Source: Epiperipatus broadwayi (lineage: Eukaryota; Onychophora; Udeonychophora; Euonychophora; Peripatidae). From it: a DNA stretch of 64,000 bases. The DNA is taken from positions 7,027,100 to 7,091,099 of the forward strand of contig JAQFVV010000022.1 in the NCBI GenBank assembly GCA_028023455.1, read 5' to 3'. This document shows, one piece after another, positions 25,055 through 37,764 of the stretch; positions within the stretch are counted from its first letter, which is position 1, and each line of letters starts with the position of its first letter. The notes below the pieces were generated by a model. It saw only the letters and a list, made by a program, of their open reading frames with translations. It was not told the DNA's origin and did no database searches. Both the position numbers and the translations under genes were made by a program.

Positions 25055-25771
25055 TCAGGCAAAACTCTCCATACAGTCGTGACACTCATTGCAAGTCAGA
25101 ATAATTAATGGATGTCGGAAGGCTTGTGCATAAAATCCCTATCAAGTGCCTACTCATCCAATATCCCCAGACTAGTTTCTGGCTTGCGACCTCGCCACTG
25201 AGGAGTCTTGGATTACTCTGGCTTGCACTGAGTAGCACTACTGTATGGATAGTTTTGCCTGTTTTAATAACAGTTATGAACAAACATAAGAAATGGTGAT
25301 CATGTGATGTTTAGTGGTTAATACCAATCCTGCCTAATAGGATAGTGGTGGCTATGGTTATTAAAGAACCAAAGACACCAAAATGTATGGGTACTGAACT
25401 GAGTTCAGATCTATATGACTATATAAGCTAATAAGCTTAGATTAAAAATATTGTTTCAAATTTTATTCTCATAAGTTTTGTAGTTAAGCAGAAATAAATG
25501 GTGGCTGCTGGAGGGTTGCATTAGATCCTAAGATCTAGGTGCAGTGCTCTTAGATCCAAGGCTCCGCACTGATGAAGGCCATAAGCCAGAAACTAGTCAG
25601 GGAATGTTGGATGAGTAGGCACTAGATAGGGATTTTATACCCAAGCTTTCTGGCATCCATTGATTACTCTGGCTTGCACTGAGTGGCACTACTGTATGGA
25701 GAGTTTTGCCTGTTTTGATAACAGTTATGAACAAGCATAAGAAATGATGATCATGTGATATTTAGTGGTTT
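25055..25771. repeat. Family A hammerhead repeat, long copy with inverted ends
   Basis: The left end (GGCAAAACTCTCCATACAG) and right end (its inverse, near 25695-25715) face each other. A second, inward copy of the right end lies at 25205-25310, so the locus is a left arm, a nearly complete unit and a right arm. The body includes a block with ACCAAAGACACCAAAATGTA that recurs in the 29.5 kb and 31.7 kb copies. Confidence 0.85.
25563..25604 (+). ncRNA. Hammerhead-like core, family A
   Basis: CUGAUGA (25569-25575), a GGC/GCC stem II and GAAA (25589-25592) are followed by self-complementary CUAG and GUC. The pair nearest the core in stem II is A-A, and stem I is broken in this copy. Confidence 0.5.
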
Positions 25772-25774
25772 AAT

Positions 25775-27425
25775 TTAATAATAAAAATTAAAAATAATAG
25801 ATAGCTTATTATTCTCAAGTTCATAAAAAGATTGAACACTGAAGAACACAGCTAGAGACAGAATCCATGGATTTTGAATCCAAGTCCGCAAGTAATTGAA
25901 TTATTTTTAATGTTTACTAAATGTATACAAAAAGATTTTTCTTTTTTAAAAAACTACAATTTTTTGTTATATTTATTAATAAATGTCTACATATTATTTA
26001 ATATCCAAGAAACATACATTGAAAAGTACTGTGCGTTTATGAAATGGAAATATGCTAATAAAGTGTCATTTTGTCCAAAATAAGATAAAATAAAATTGGC
26101 AACAATAAATGAAATGTATTTATAGTTATTTAAATTAAAACACTCATCAATAATAGCATGCACACTTATCTATTGTAGTATACTTAAAATTATTTAAAAT
26201 TAAATGGTCAAATCCTTTAGTCATGATATATGCCTATGTTATGATGGATGAGTGACATGACTACTTGACTATGTTATTTATTTGTTTTACTTTAAAGGCA
26301 TTAGAAAAGTATGAATATGTAATGAGGTTAGGTGTCCCTGTAGAAAGGGTCTTTCCATTTTAAATATATAATATATTATTTTAGTATCTATACGTAATAC
26401 CAAGGATATTTATTAAATAAGTATAAAAAAGATATGTAAAACACTATAGTTAGAAAAGCTGTCTCCTTAATAATAAATGTGGTATTGATATATGCATGTT
26501 CCTGCATTAAAAAGGAAATCTTAAGATATAAAGAGGATACAGAAGTGTATAATTGCCTGCTTGAAAAAAATGCTATACTGTTAGTAACAAATCCTTGGGA
26601 TAAACATCATTATGAAATATAAATATAATGTTAATGGATACATTATGTAAGTTCAATGCATTTGTTTTTGTCCTGGTATTTTTAGAGATATATTTTTCTC
26701 AAAAAATTATTGGAATGTTTTATAGATTTATTTTATTATTGATTACCATCTATGATATAGTCAGTTTATAGGATCATTGTTATCTTAATAAGATGTATAA
26801 CAGTTAGTTAAAATTTTATATGAATTATCCCACTGATTTGCTAACATTCTATTTATATCTTCACAGTTGATCTATAGGGTGAATGTAATCAAGTATGGAT
26901 GTTGGATGAATGTACATTTCAACATTTTCTTGAATATTATTATAGTCCCTAAACATGATCTACATTTGTCTGAATTATACATCTTGATGAGAATGAATTT
27001 AATGTGTTTGAATTTTATTTATCTATACATATGTATGTTCATATCATTTTACTTTTATTTTGTTAAAAAAACAATTATTGTTGAATTGTAAAATACTTTA
27101 AAAAGATTACGAGATCAATATTTTTATTCCTTAAAAATAATTTATTTTTTCATTTTTTTAGCATTGTTATTATAATTCTATTTAGAAGATAAGAATCCCT
27201 GTTCCCTTGCACCATATTATATTAAATCAGCAATGTTAAATGTGAGAATACTATCATTCCAGACATAAAATAAAGACTTATACTAATCTTAAGTGTCTTG
27301 CAATAAAAGTGTGAATATATTAAATCCTTCATTTTACATCCATTTCTTTTAATAGATATTAATAATACTTATGAAATACTAAAATTTGCTTCATGCTAAT
27401 ATTAGATGTTAAACTATGTAATAAT
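25775..27425. other. Plain AT-rich DNA
   Basis: Nothing is identifiable. Short open frames here (such as 25874-26083 and 26867-27091) have no motif and AT-driven composition. Confidence 0.5.
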
Positions 27426-27429
27426 CGAC

Positions 27430-27594
27430 GAATTTTACTAGTGCAGTGTCAGATTGTAGATTGGCCTATATAAGTGCATTTAGGTTTGAAAATAAGACAA
27501 TCATTCTTATTTTCTTGAAGTTTTTCTCTTGTGACGAGAATGAGAGTATTCTGACATTTAACAGCACTAATCTGACACTGTACTAGTAAAATTC
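27430..27594. mobile_element. Short MITE-like element
   Basis: A 26-bp end, GAATTTTACTAGTGCAGTGT plus CAGATT (27430-27455), is inverted at 27569-27594 with one mismatch. The 165-bp size and non-coding interior fit a miniature inverted-repeat element. The flanks show no convincing target duplication. Confidence 0.55.
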
Positions 27595-27998
27595 ATTGAT
27601 CTTTATACTTTTATTGTATTATGTGATTTTTATTTGCATTTTATATTGTAATGCAGTTGTATTATGTCTAAATTGTCTTTTGTCTTTGTCTTACATTCTG
27701 CTCTTACTACTCAGTCAGCTGAATGCAATATATATAAGGAAATGGTTGAGGACATATGTGTGTTTATATTAGTTATATTTATTATATGTGTTTGAATGGT
27801 GCCCAAATATTGAAAATAAAACTACATCTTGTTTGGAATTATGGTTAAAGTTGAACTTCATTATTGATGCTTATAATTAAAAAAACTATCATGGAAAACC
27901 TCCTGCGGATATTATGCTTGGTGGATGATTTGTCTGCATGAAATTTATTTATATACTCCAAATTATTCCTTTTATTCATATGAGAGATGATGACCTGA

Positions 27999-28026
27999 CC
28001 CAACTGATGAGTGCTGGTTCATCTTG
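27999..28026 (+). ncRNA. Hammerhead ribozyme of monomer 1, inactivated
   Basis: Stem I CCCAA, CUGAUGA (28004-28010) and the 5' half of stem II are present. A 12-bp deletion removes the other half of stem II, the GAAA and part of stem III. Confidence 0.75.
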
Positions 28027-28400
28027 GGAGTTATTTGCCTTTTATTGTATCTTTATTTATATGAAATTATTTATGAAATAAAAAAGAATGCAGAAATATG
28101 GAAGTTGTCTATCTATAAAAAAGATATTACGCATGGAAGAAAGAGAAATGTAAAGAGCCATGTGTGTGTGCTGAAAATCAGATATATTAATCTTTAATTT
28201 GAATTAAAGTTTATATCTGTGCTAGAGAAAATCTCTAGTTTAATAAATGATTAGTAATAATTATTACGTGTTTATCAAAAAGTTGATAACGTAAAAGTTG
28301 GGAATGGAATAAACTGATGCTTGAAAATGAAAATGAGACAATTTGCTCTGCATAAATACTCTTCATGTAATAAAGATATATATGAGAGATGATGACCAGG

Positions 28401-28442
28401 CCCAACTGATGAGTGCTGGTACAGCACGAAATGCATCTTGGG
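28401..28442 (+). ncRNA. Hammerhead ribozyme of monomer 2, apparently intact
   Basis: Stem I is CCCAA (28401-28405) with UUGGG (28438-28442). The core is CUGAUGA (28406-28412) and GAAA (28428-28431). Stem II is a six-pair helix GUGCUG/CAGCAC with a GUA loop. Stem III comes from self-complementary UGCA, and the AUC triplet places cleavage after 28437. Such a short stem III suggests that the RNA may act as a dimer, as proposed for other short-stem-III hammerheads. Confidence 0.85.
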
Positions 28443-28814
28443 TGTTATTTGCCTTTTATTGTATCTTTATTTATATGAAATTATTTATGAAATAAAAAAG
28501 AATGGAGAAATATGGAAGTTGTCTATCTATAAAAAAGATATTACGCATGGAAGAAAGAGAAATGTAAAGAGCCATGTGTGTGTGTTGAAAATCAGATATA
28601 TTAATCTTTAACTTGAATTGAAGTTTATATCTGTGCTAGAGAAAATCTCAAGTTTAATAAATGATTAGTAATAATTATTACGTGTTTATCAAAAAGTTGA
28701 TAACGTAAAAGTTGGGAATGGAATAAACTGATGCTTGAAAATGAAAATGAGACAATTTGCTCTACATAAATACTCTTCATGTAATAAAGATATATATGAG
28801 AGATGATGACCAGG

Positions 28815-28855
28815 CCCAACTGATGAGTGCTGTTCAGCACGAAATGCATCTTGGG
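28815..28855 (+). ncRNA. Hammerhead ribozyme of monomer 3, apparently intact
   Basis: This has the same layout as monomer 2: CCCAA/UUGGG, CUGAUGA (28820-28826), GAAA (28841-28844) and cleavage expected after 28850. Stem II has lost one loop base and stays self-complementary. Confidence 0.85.
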
Positions 28856-29442
28856 GGGTTATTTTGCCTTTTATTGTATCTTTATTTATATGAAATTATT
28901 TATGAAATAAAAAAGAATGGAGAAATATGGAAGTTATTTATCTATAAAAAAGGAATGAGAGATAACTACAATTACTGACATTTCCATTTAGCTTTGAGAC
29001 CATATCTTTAGAGATCATTATAATAATATTTTGCAAGCATGTGATATCTAATTCCTTTTTGTATGAGATTTCTGTTAAAGCAATGAGTTATCTTTATCAT
29101 GATGTTCATTTACCACACCTCCATTTCCGATTACAATGTATATATTAAAAACTATTCATCTATTGTGATTGAGTAAATAAACAAATTTGTTTTCTTCACA
29201 GTTTCCATCTCTTAATAGTATATAGAAATGACTGATTTAAAATATTTTAGTCACATTTTAATTTTTGTCCGTAATTGATATAAATAATTTAGTATAAAAT
29301 AGTTGAAATGATTAGTATAACTCTTCAAGACAAATCTTCAAACAACAATTCTTTCCTTTCCTCAAATCTACTCAATAAATTTGTATTATTCAAAAGAAAT
29401 GCTAAAGATCAATCAAAGCTGAATTAAATAATGATAATATAT

Positions 29443-29465
29443 TATTGTTGTTGTTGTTGTTGTTG

Positions 29466-29551
<86 letters not shown>
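29443..29551. repeat. (TTG)n(TTA)n triplet array
   Basis: About 9 TTG units pass into about 27 TTA units. It ends exactly where the family A repeat begins with TTAAACCACTAAAC. Confidence 0.95.
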
Positions 29552-30667
<1,116 letters not shown>

Positions 30668-30734
30668 TTGATTTTTATTAGCAACTTTTTCCTATCATAA
30701 ATATTTTACTTGGCTGTAAAAAAAAGATTATTTT

Positions 30735-30900
30735 GTTTTTAAACTTTCAATATATAGCTGAGCATGCTTTCAGCCTAATCAATCAAACTCATAGTTCTCA
30801 AATTTAGTGGCTAAAGTTTATGATAAATTTATAGTATTAATGCAACTAATATTATGCAAATTTAGAAATTTAAATGTTCCACTTTTTGGACAAAGGCACC
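30735..30900 (-). pseudogene. Possible Ty3/Gypsy RNase H relic
   Basis: It is a dispersed repeat shared with 36070-36225. On the minus strand, across a one-base frame change, it reads SLID...AES or RKHAQLYIES. This resembles the SLTxAExxYxxLExE segment of Gypsy RNase H. It is too decayed for certainty. Confidence 0.35.
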
Positions 30901-31389
30901 AATAGACTTTTTTGTTAATCAATTATTATCATAATATATTATTATAAACTTCAATAATATGACTTAAAATTAAGATGTAATTAAAATATAATTACCATTA
31001 ATTATTCTCATGGAAAAACAATTTATTGATCATTTTAAATTTCTATGATACAACTCACAATGAAGATTGATGTAGTTATAATTTTGTATTCCTCATAAAA
31101 TCTAAAGTTATGTAGTAATATAAATATTAAATACAAATTTCTACATATTTTATGTATAAGTACTAATATTTTATGAAATATGTTTATGGCATTCCCTATA
31201 TAATATTATCCCACAAATAATTAATTGTATTATTCAAAATAAAAGGAAAGATATTTACATAGAAGATTTTCATATACACAGAGTGTTTTAAGATTATTAT
31301 TTTTTTAATAACATTAATTCATATGCTCAATACCCATAAGTCATGACACTCCCTTCATGATTGGAGAAGATTGCATCATACAACAATTG

Positions 31390-31390
<1 letters not shown>

Positions 31391-31427
<37 letters not shown>

Positions 31428-31469
31428 CATCATCATCATCATCATCATTAGTAGTAGTAGTAGTAGTAA
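31391..31469. repeat. Compound triplet array (TTA)n(TCA)n(GTA)n
   Basis: Uninterrupted TTA, ATC and AGT blocks lie in that order. Confidence 0.95.
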
Positions 31470-31690
31470 TACATTTGTATTTTTCTGACCAATCCAGATA
31501 GCTTTCAATTTTCTTTACTTTCTGGCTCATAATAATTAAGCATCCATTTACAGGCTAATACTGTTTGGCTAGTAGAATTGATTATAGGCTAAGAATATGA
31601 AAAATCTGCTCTATTCTAAATTCAAATTTCAGATCACTAGTACAGTAGTCTAAAGCACCAACCACTACATATACTGTGATATATGTGAGT

Positions 31691-32378
31691 GTTAAACCAC
31701 TAAACATCACATGATGACCATTTTTTATGCTTGCTCATAACTGTTATTAAAACAGGCAAAACTCTCCATACAGTAGTGTCATTCAGTGCAAGCCAGAATA
31801 ATCAATGGATGCCAGAAGGCTTGCACATAAAATCCCTATTTGATGCCTACTCATCCAATATCCCCAAACTAGTTTATCTTGTGGCCTTCGTCAGTGAGGA
31901 GCCTTGAATCTGAGAGCACTGCACATAGATCTTAGGATCTAATGCAACCCTCCAGCAACCACCTGTTATCTTTACTTGACTACAAAACTATGAGAATAAA
32001 ATTGAAAACACAATAATATTTTTAATCTAAGCTCATTAGCTTATATAGTCATATAGGTCTGAATTCAGTTCAGTACCCATACATTTTGGTGTCTTTGGTT
32101 CTTTAATAACCATAGCCACCACTATCCTACTAGGCAGGATTGGTATTAAACCACCAAACATCACATGATCATCATTTCTTATGCTTTTTCATAACTGTTA
32201 TTAAAACAGGCAAAATTCTCCATACAGCAGTGCCACTCAGAAACAAGCCAAAAACTAGTCTGGGAATATTGGATGAGTAGGCACTAGATAGAGATTTTAT
32301 GCACAAGCCTTTTGGCATTTATTGGTTACTCTGTCTTGCACTGAGTGGCACTACTGTATGGAGAGTTTTGCCTGTTTT
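31691..32378. repeat. Family A hammerhead repeat, full unit plus inverted partial unit
   Basis: A full minus-oriented unit (31691-32165) runs into a second start of the family (AAACCACCAAACATCACATG) and then turns into the opposite orientation at about 32235, ending GTTTTGCCTGTTTTAAT. The minus-strand hammerhead core near 31865-31905 reads CTGACGA but its GAAA has become TAAA. Confidence 0.85.
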
Positions 32379-32399
32379 AATTATGTATGTGAGTGCATG

Positions 32400-34740
32400 A
32401 TAAAACTATCTTCTATGATTCTGTAAATCAAAAATGCTTCTGTGATTGGTTGTATTGTTAGAAATCATTATCCTCTTTTTTAAATGGAATTTTCAGCTCA
32501 AAATCTGAATAGTTAATTATATATACTTAACAATGATTTTATAATTAAGAGTTAAAAGCAATATTTGCTTATAAGTAACAGATAGTTAGCTAATGATCAT
32601 TTAGAAGCTAAATTATTTGACTTAATTAGCAAATTTTAAGAGAAAGTGGAATTAAAGTTTCTCTAATTTTATAACTTCTGATAAATGTGAAATAATGTAC
32701 TTCTCCTAAATCTTCCATATCAAATATTAGCTACTATTAATTTATAAATAGTATACTGTATATGCATAAAACACATCATTTATTTTGATTTCTTTTAGCT
32801 ATTTTTCAATAATCATTTTCATTTTCTCCATTATTTTATTCCTAATTTCTACATTATTTTCTCTCTATTCTCCCCCCTTTATTATATATAACCTAAAATT
32901 TCATTAACTTTTCAATTTTTAATAAAACTGGTGCATTTTAATAATAAACATTCTAACTTATATATAATAATAATAATTAAAAGAAATGAGCTGTTTAAAA
33001 TATTATTTGCAGAATGTCAAGAAAGATGCTATTCTTTCACATTATCATACCTATAAAAAATAGTTTTCTGGGTTTAAAACCATATAAGAACTTGGGTTTT
33101 CTGGAAAGGACTGCTTTTACTTCAACAAAAGACCCAACAAAAGGGCTATTAATGCTTAACCTCAGGAATTATCAGTTAGAATTTCTTGGTAACAACAAAG
33201 GTTAAAGTTTCTTTCTCTATTTAATGGATATTACTTCCTCATTTCTATTAATTATTATAACAACGATCCATAAAAACATTTAATTCAATATATATATTGT
33301 TTGATTGGAATAGAGGTTTGTAGGAATGTATTGACTTATTATTGACTGATATTGATAATTTATATGTAGACATTTAAAAAAATTTAATTTTACAAAATAT
33401 CCATATAGTACATCCATCTTTTATTAGTACACGATAAGTTAGCAAATTAGCCTAAATTCAAATCCCATGTAATAAGTATAGCAGTTAGATGCATTTTCTA
33501 TATTACAGTGTCATTCATATATGTGTGAGTTTACATAGAACTAACAAAGAAATTATTTTGCCTGGAAACAAGAATTGAATCGACGAATAAAAACAAAAAC
33601 AGTTAAATATGTGTACATTAATTTAAATGTTTGATAAATTAATCAGAGCTTTTTCTGCCATTGATTATCTATCTGCACTAATAGCGTTTAAGTGAAATCA
33701 CATCTCCATCTTTTATTCAGTCCTTTCTCCCCTCCCCCTCTCTCTCTTTTTATTTTGTGACTTTTTATTTTTCGTCTTATTGTCTGTTTTTTTTTTTTTT
33801 TTGCTCCTGGAATTAGAAATACCGCAATCGACAACTAATGACGGTGATTAGAGACAGGATCAAATATGAACTGGAATGAAGTTATAAAATTAATTAAGAT
33901 TTACTAATTATCCCTAACTTAAACAATTTTTTTTTTTAAATCGTATACCTGTATGTAATTTTCTAACAAAAATTTATTCTCCAATCAAGATTTTTTCTTT
34001 TTCCAAAATATCTAGCAAATTACTTTTTTCTCTATAAATCTGTAAATTAAAGAATTTTCCTAACTTTTATTATTATTAGTCATAGTGAATTCAAGACGTA
34101 ATGTGATTAAATACTGTTACACCTCTTAGTCTTTAGATTATACCTATTATGTATATGTATATATTAATATGAGTACGTAAATCCACATTTGTGCATATTT
34201 GTTAAATGTGTAAGCTATATACATGAAGATAGTGATATCATTTTTTAAAATCATTTTAAAGAAAATTATTTCTTCTAAAATAATAACCATATAAAAATAT
34301 TTTAAAAAAAAAATTAAAAAAGAAAGTTATATACTAAAACATTACCCAGAATTCCTTTTGCTTTACCACCTACATGTTTTTTTTCTTTTCAATCCTTAAC
34401 CCTACTGAATAAGTAAAGAAAAGTGTGTAGGTGAGAAAATGTTGCTTTTACATAAACAATTATTTTCCTCACCTTTATATTTTGTTAGATATTTAGTTCT
34501 AAAAAAACTAGATACTGTATTTATAAAATTAAACTAGAAGTATCATTCTTTAAAATATGTAGTTATTTTAGTTATAGATTTAATTGAATATTATTTTTTA
34601 TAAACTATTATAGGCATAAGTGCGATGATTTATAATTTAGGCTGCCATTTTTCAATTAAAAGATGGCAACGCAAATTGTCTTTTTTATATTTAAGTCAGT
34701 GAAAAATAATGGCAAACTACAATTGGGATTTCTAATTTAT
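32400..34740. other. Plain AT-rich DNA
   Basis: No gene is supported. The 63-codon frame at 33014-33205 has no motif. A CT-rich patch (33720-33810) and long T runs are present. Confidence 0.5.
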
Positions 34741-34749
34741 TCCCGAGAA

Positions 34750-35160
34750 AGAAATACAGCTATTAGGTCTTTGATAAGATTCAGAAAATAAAATAATTCT
34801 CACTATTTGATAATCAGTCATAGATATCAGGTGAATATCAATGTGGTTTCAGATCTGACTATAAATTGTCTTGATCTTATTTTTTGAAATTTTTATTCTC
34901 CCCATTCAGAACGAATGATTCGTCGCATTGAAGGGAGCCATTATTTCTAAGATGCTACATAATACACTCAGTACTCACTGTAAGCACAACCTAGGTAGAA
35001 CTAAATGTCTTATATAACTACCACAAAGGCATCTTCGATCAAGCAGATAAAAATATCTCACTTGATTTAAGCTTAGTTAGATTTAAATACCTCTTTATTG
35101 AAAGAGCACAATAACTGACTAGAATAAAATCAATAAAAAGAAATCAATAAAGCCAACCTA
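34750..35160 (+). pseudogene. Possible LINE RT relic
   Basis: One frame reads GEYQCGFRSDYKLS near 34830-34870, similar to the conserved E(Y)QxGFRxGRSTxD block of LINE and related RTs. The surrounding frames are full of stops. I see no matching motif C. Confidence 0.3.
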
Positions 35161-35409
35161 GAAAATTAGCAGGCATGATTTGTCCAGTTTATTTTTTTTT
35201 TTTAATGCCACTGACATTATTATAGCTAAGCTCAAGTTAATCATATTAATGAACATATGTAATCCTGCTTCATATGAAATATTGTAAACACAAGCATCAC
35301 TGACAAACTCTTCAGGACTAGCATCATAAGAAGATAATTGAAATACTAACAACCTATTTTTGTTAATAATAATCATATAGTTTTTATTCATTAATCAGTT
35401 GGATATGGA

Positions 35410-35960
35410 AAAACCATATATATGTGAATTAGAATCATTCTTAGATGAGATTCTAAGAGATAGGTTTATATATGGCTGAAATAACATACCCTATGAACTA
35501 TATTACTGATAAACACTGAGACACCATTAAAGCAGTTGTATTTTAAGCAAAACTTTCAGAGACTTCTAGCATGCCAAATTACACTTCTGTAAGAAAGAGC
35601 AGAAATTAAATCTACTGGAATGTAAAAGAGTTGTAGAAAGAAGTTCAAAGTAGACACGATGAAAAAGGTCTAGTTGGAATATAGTTGAAATATTATGAAC
35701 ACAAGAAGCCCCAACACACACAAACAAGAAATTCATTAAGTATTAATAAGCGATTTTTTGTAAAGCCATTATTAATTGTATAATTTTATCAGTTCAGCTT
35801 GAAAAGAAAAGACAAGTATATATAGATTATGGTTGCTCTTAGATGAGATTTTAAGAGATTTATAAATGGGGTGAAAGATCATAATCTATAAATCAGATTT
35901 CTGATGAACACTGACAACATTCAAAACAACCATAGATACTTATATGAAGTTTTAGTGCAA
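35410..35960 (+). pseudogene. Possible gag-type relic, present twice
   Basis: Near 35425-35475 one frame reads FLDEILRDRFIYG, like the LRDRFxxG block found in retrotransposon gag proteins. A second related copy (LDEILRD) lies near 35835-35870. About 150 bp after each are also similar. Both are broken by stops. Confidence 0.3.
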
Positions 35961-36069
35961 ATTATTATGTTAAGGATTATTAGAGGAAGTTTATACTGAG
36001 TAGATAAAAAACTATTATTTAATTATAATTCTATCATGAGCATTTTACTCACTCATAAAGAAAAGAGTA

Positions 36070-36225
36070 TTTAGTTTTAAACTTTCAATATCTAGCTGGG
36101 CATACTTTCGGCCTAATCAGTCAAACTCAGTGGCTAAAATTCATGGTGAGTTTAAAATACAGCGGGCATTATGTGAATTTATAAATGTACATGTTTCACT
36201 TTTTGGATAAAGCAATGCAAGAGTT
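36070..36225 (-). pseudogene. Possible Ty3/Gypsy RNase H relic, second copy
   Basis: On the minus strand it reads SLTD then, one base out of frame, RKYAQLDIESLKL, like the Gypsy RNase H segment around TxAExxYxxLExE. It shares about 150 bp with 30735-30900. Confidence 0.4.
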
Positions 36226-36949
36226 TTTTTGTTAATTGTATGGAAGTCATTAGTGATGAAGCACACCTCTTTGATCTTCTTTTGTTCATTGTATTCAGCA
36301 CACATTACATTAGCATTTTGCAGATTAAAACTCTCATATTAAAGGAACATTAATTTAAAACTAGGATTATTTTTTGTGTGGTTGTAGAGGTATGTGTCAA
36401 TCTAATGCCAATTTAGCTCATGATTCCCCATAATGGTTAGCACATATACTTATGCCTAAAAGCCAGAAGAAGCAGAAATATAATTTTTACAAATATTTAA
36501 AACATTTAAATCAGAATTTTTTTAGGCAACCTGATACAGATAACCAAATAGCCACTAAAATTTTGATAATTATTTGGTCATCTAGTTATTTGTAATTGAA
36601 AAATAAGATGAATAATTAGCATAAAAGTGCTTGCTAATGAAGAGTTGACTATTCTGGTTAATAACTATCCACTTCTCCAATATTTACCAACTCTTGTGGA
36701 GAAACCCTGGAAAGGTCTTTGCTTTGCAGTGGGATATTTAAAATGGTTATTTTAATATATATATAAATCACTTCAATCACTTGAACACATAAATAAAGAC
36801 ATCTGAAAAAGAGAATGACCCTTAAGGTTCATTTTGGGTTTGAACTAGCACTCTTCACTTTGCTCAGATGGTAGATGTTTACATGCACATTTGCAATTCA
36901 TATTATAATATTAAAAAATACTGAACAAATTCTTTGATGAAGACATATG

Positions 36950-37010
36950 CAAAATGTTGTGACTTTGGTCAACTGAAAAATGCTGGTTTAGCCATGAGGT
37001 TAAATGGATA
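36950..37010 (+). repeat. Remnant of a family B ribozyme block
   Basis: TTGGTCAACTGAAAAATGCTGG followed by TTTAGCCATGA matches the family B block in order, but both core motifs are lost. It is assigned only by similarity to neighbours. Confidence 0.4.
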
Positions 37011-37199
37011 CATTATAAGTGTATTTTTAATTAAATTTAAACTTTATATCTGGATTAAAAATATAATATGTAGCCTATTAAATAATTAATAATAATTATT
37101 ATCATATTTATCTAAAGTACATGATGTTAAATGTATGACTGAAAGAAATTTATCACTTTAGATTAAATTTATTGTAACATACAGAAATGGAAATCAAAA

Positions 37200-37330
37200 T
37201 TTGATCCTGTGAAGTTAAATGTAGTGATAGAATGGTAGACTCAGAGATTAATGTTTCAGGTTTGAATCTCAGTTGAGATTAGCAAATGAAATTACTGATT
37301 GCTCAATTTGTCAGTAAACTGCATGAATGT
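37200..37330 (+). repeat. Possible decayed tRNA-derived SINE head
   Basis: AGAATGGTAGACTCAGAGAT followed 8 bp later by CAGGTTTGAATCTC resembles the middle and T-arm of a tRNA, with a B box GGTTTGAATCT. There is no second copy in the window to confirm it. Confidence 0.25.
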
Positions 37331-37630
37331 CACTTGACTTCCTGAGCACTAACTGTAGAATTGTATAACAATGTGAATATTAATTTTCAGTTCATGTATC
37401 ATATTGCATTAAAATTTTGGCTGGTTTCCACCTGCAATCATTCAGGTAACTCGTGTTGCTAAGACACTCTTATTAGCCAAATATTATCAGGTGAGATCCA
37501 ATTAAAATGGCAGTGCTATTATACTAATAATCAATTACACACATGATTGTATCTGAAAACAGTATTAAAACTTAACATAAATCAAAATTAAATAAGCATT
37601 TATTTTTATATGACGCTATGCATACAATTG

Positions 37631-37761
37631 TATACATTCAAAGATCAGCCTTTCAAGCTAATTGTGCATGCGTCTTCTGCGAGTGAAGTATTCATTTATT
37701 ATTTAACACTCGCAGAAGATGCATGCACAATTAGCTTGAAAGGCTGATCTTTGAATGTATA
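37631..37761. repeat. Near-perfect 55-bp inverted repeat with 21-bp loop
   Basis: The left arm 37631-37685 and right arm 37707-37761 are reverse complements with a single mismatch. Arms are richer in G+C than the surroundings. The ends read TATACATTC and GAATGTATA, so TA duplications around a TACATTC/GAATGTA hairpin are possible, as for a tiny TA-targeting MITE. Confidence 0.9.
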
Positions 37762-37764
37762 AAT

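Larger units (their letters stand above)
27979..28950 (+). mobile_element. Retrozyme-like tandem array, family B, about 2.4 monomers
   Basis: Three copies of the same sequence start at about 27981, 28383 and 28797. The second period is 414 bp; the first is 402 bp, because 12 bp are missing inside the first ribozyme. The third monomer stops near 28950. Each monomer carries one hammerhead at the same place, and the two later ones look intact. Cleavage after 28437 and after 28850 would release a 413-nt RNA. Tandem monomers of a few hundred bp, each with a type I hammerhead, are the known layout of metazoan retrozymes. There is no coding capacity. Monomer identity is high, so the array looks fairly young. 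Confidence 0.85.

Noticed and set aside
25086-25299. Overlapping small ORFs on both strands at 25.1-25.3 kb
   Set aside because: They fall within the family A repeat and are not conserved in the other copies.
27979-28950. CRISPR-like array
   Set aside because: The repeats are about 414 bp long without short spacers, and the DNA is eukaryotic.
28625-28978. Small ORFs within the tandem hammerhead array
   Set aside because: The frames are not kept between monomers, so the array looks non-coding.
33014-33205. 63-codon plus-strand ORF
   Set aside because: Short, no motif, no upstream or downstream gene structure.
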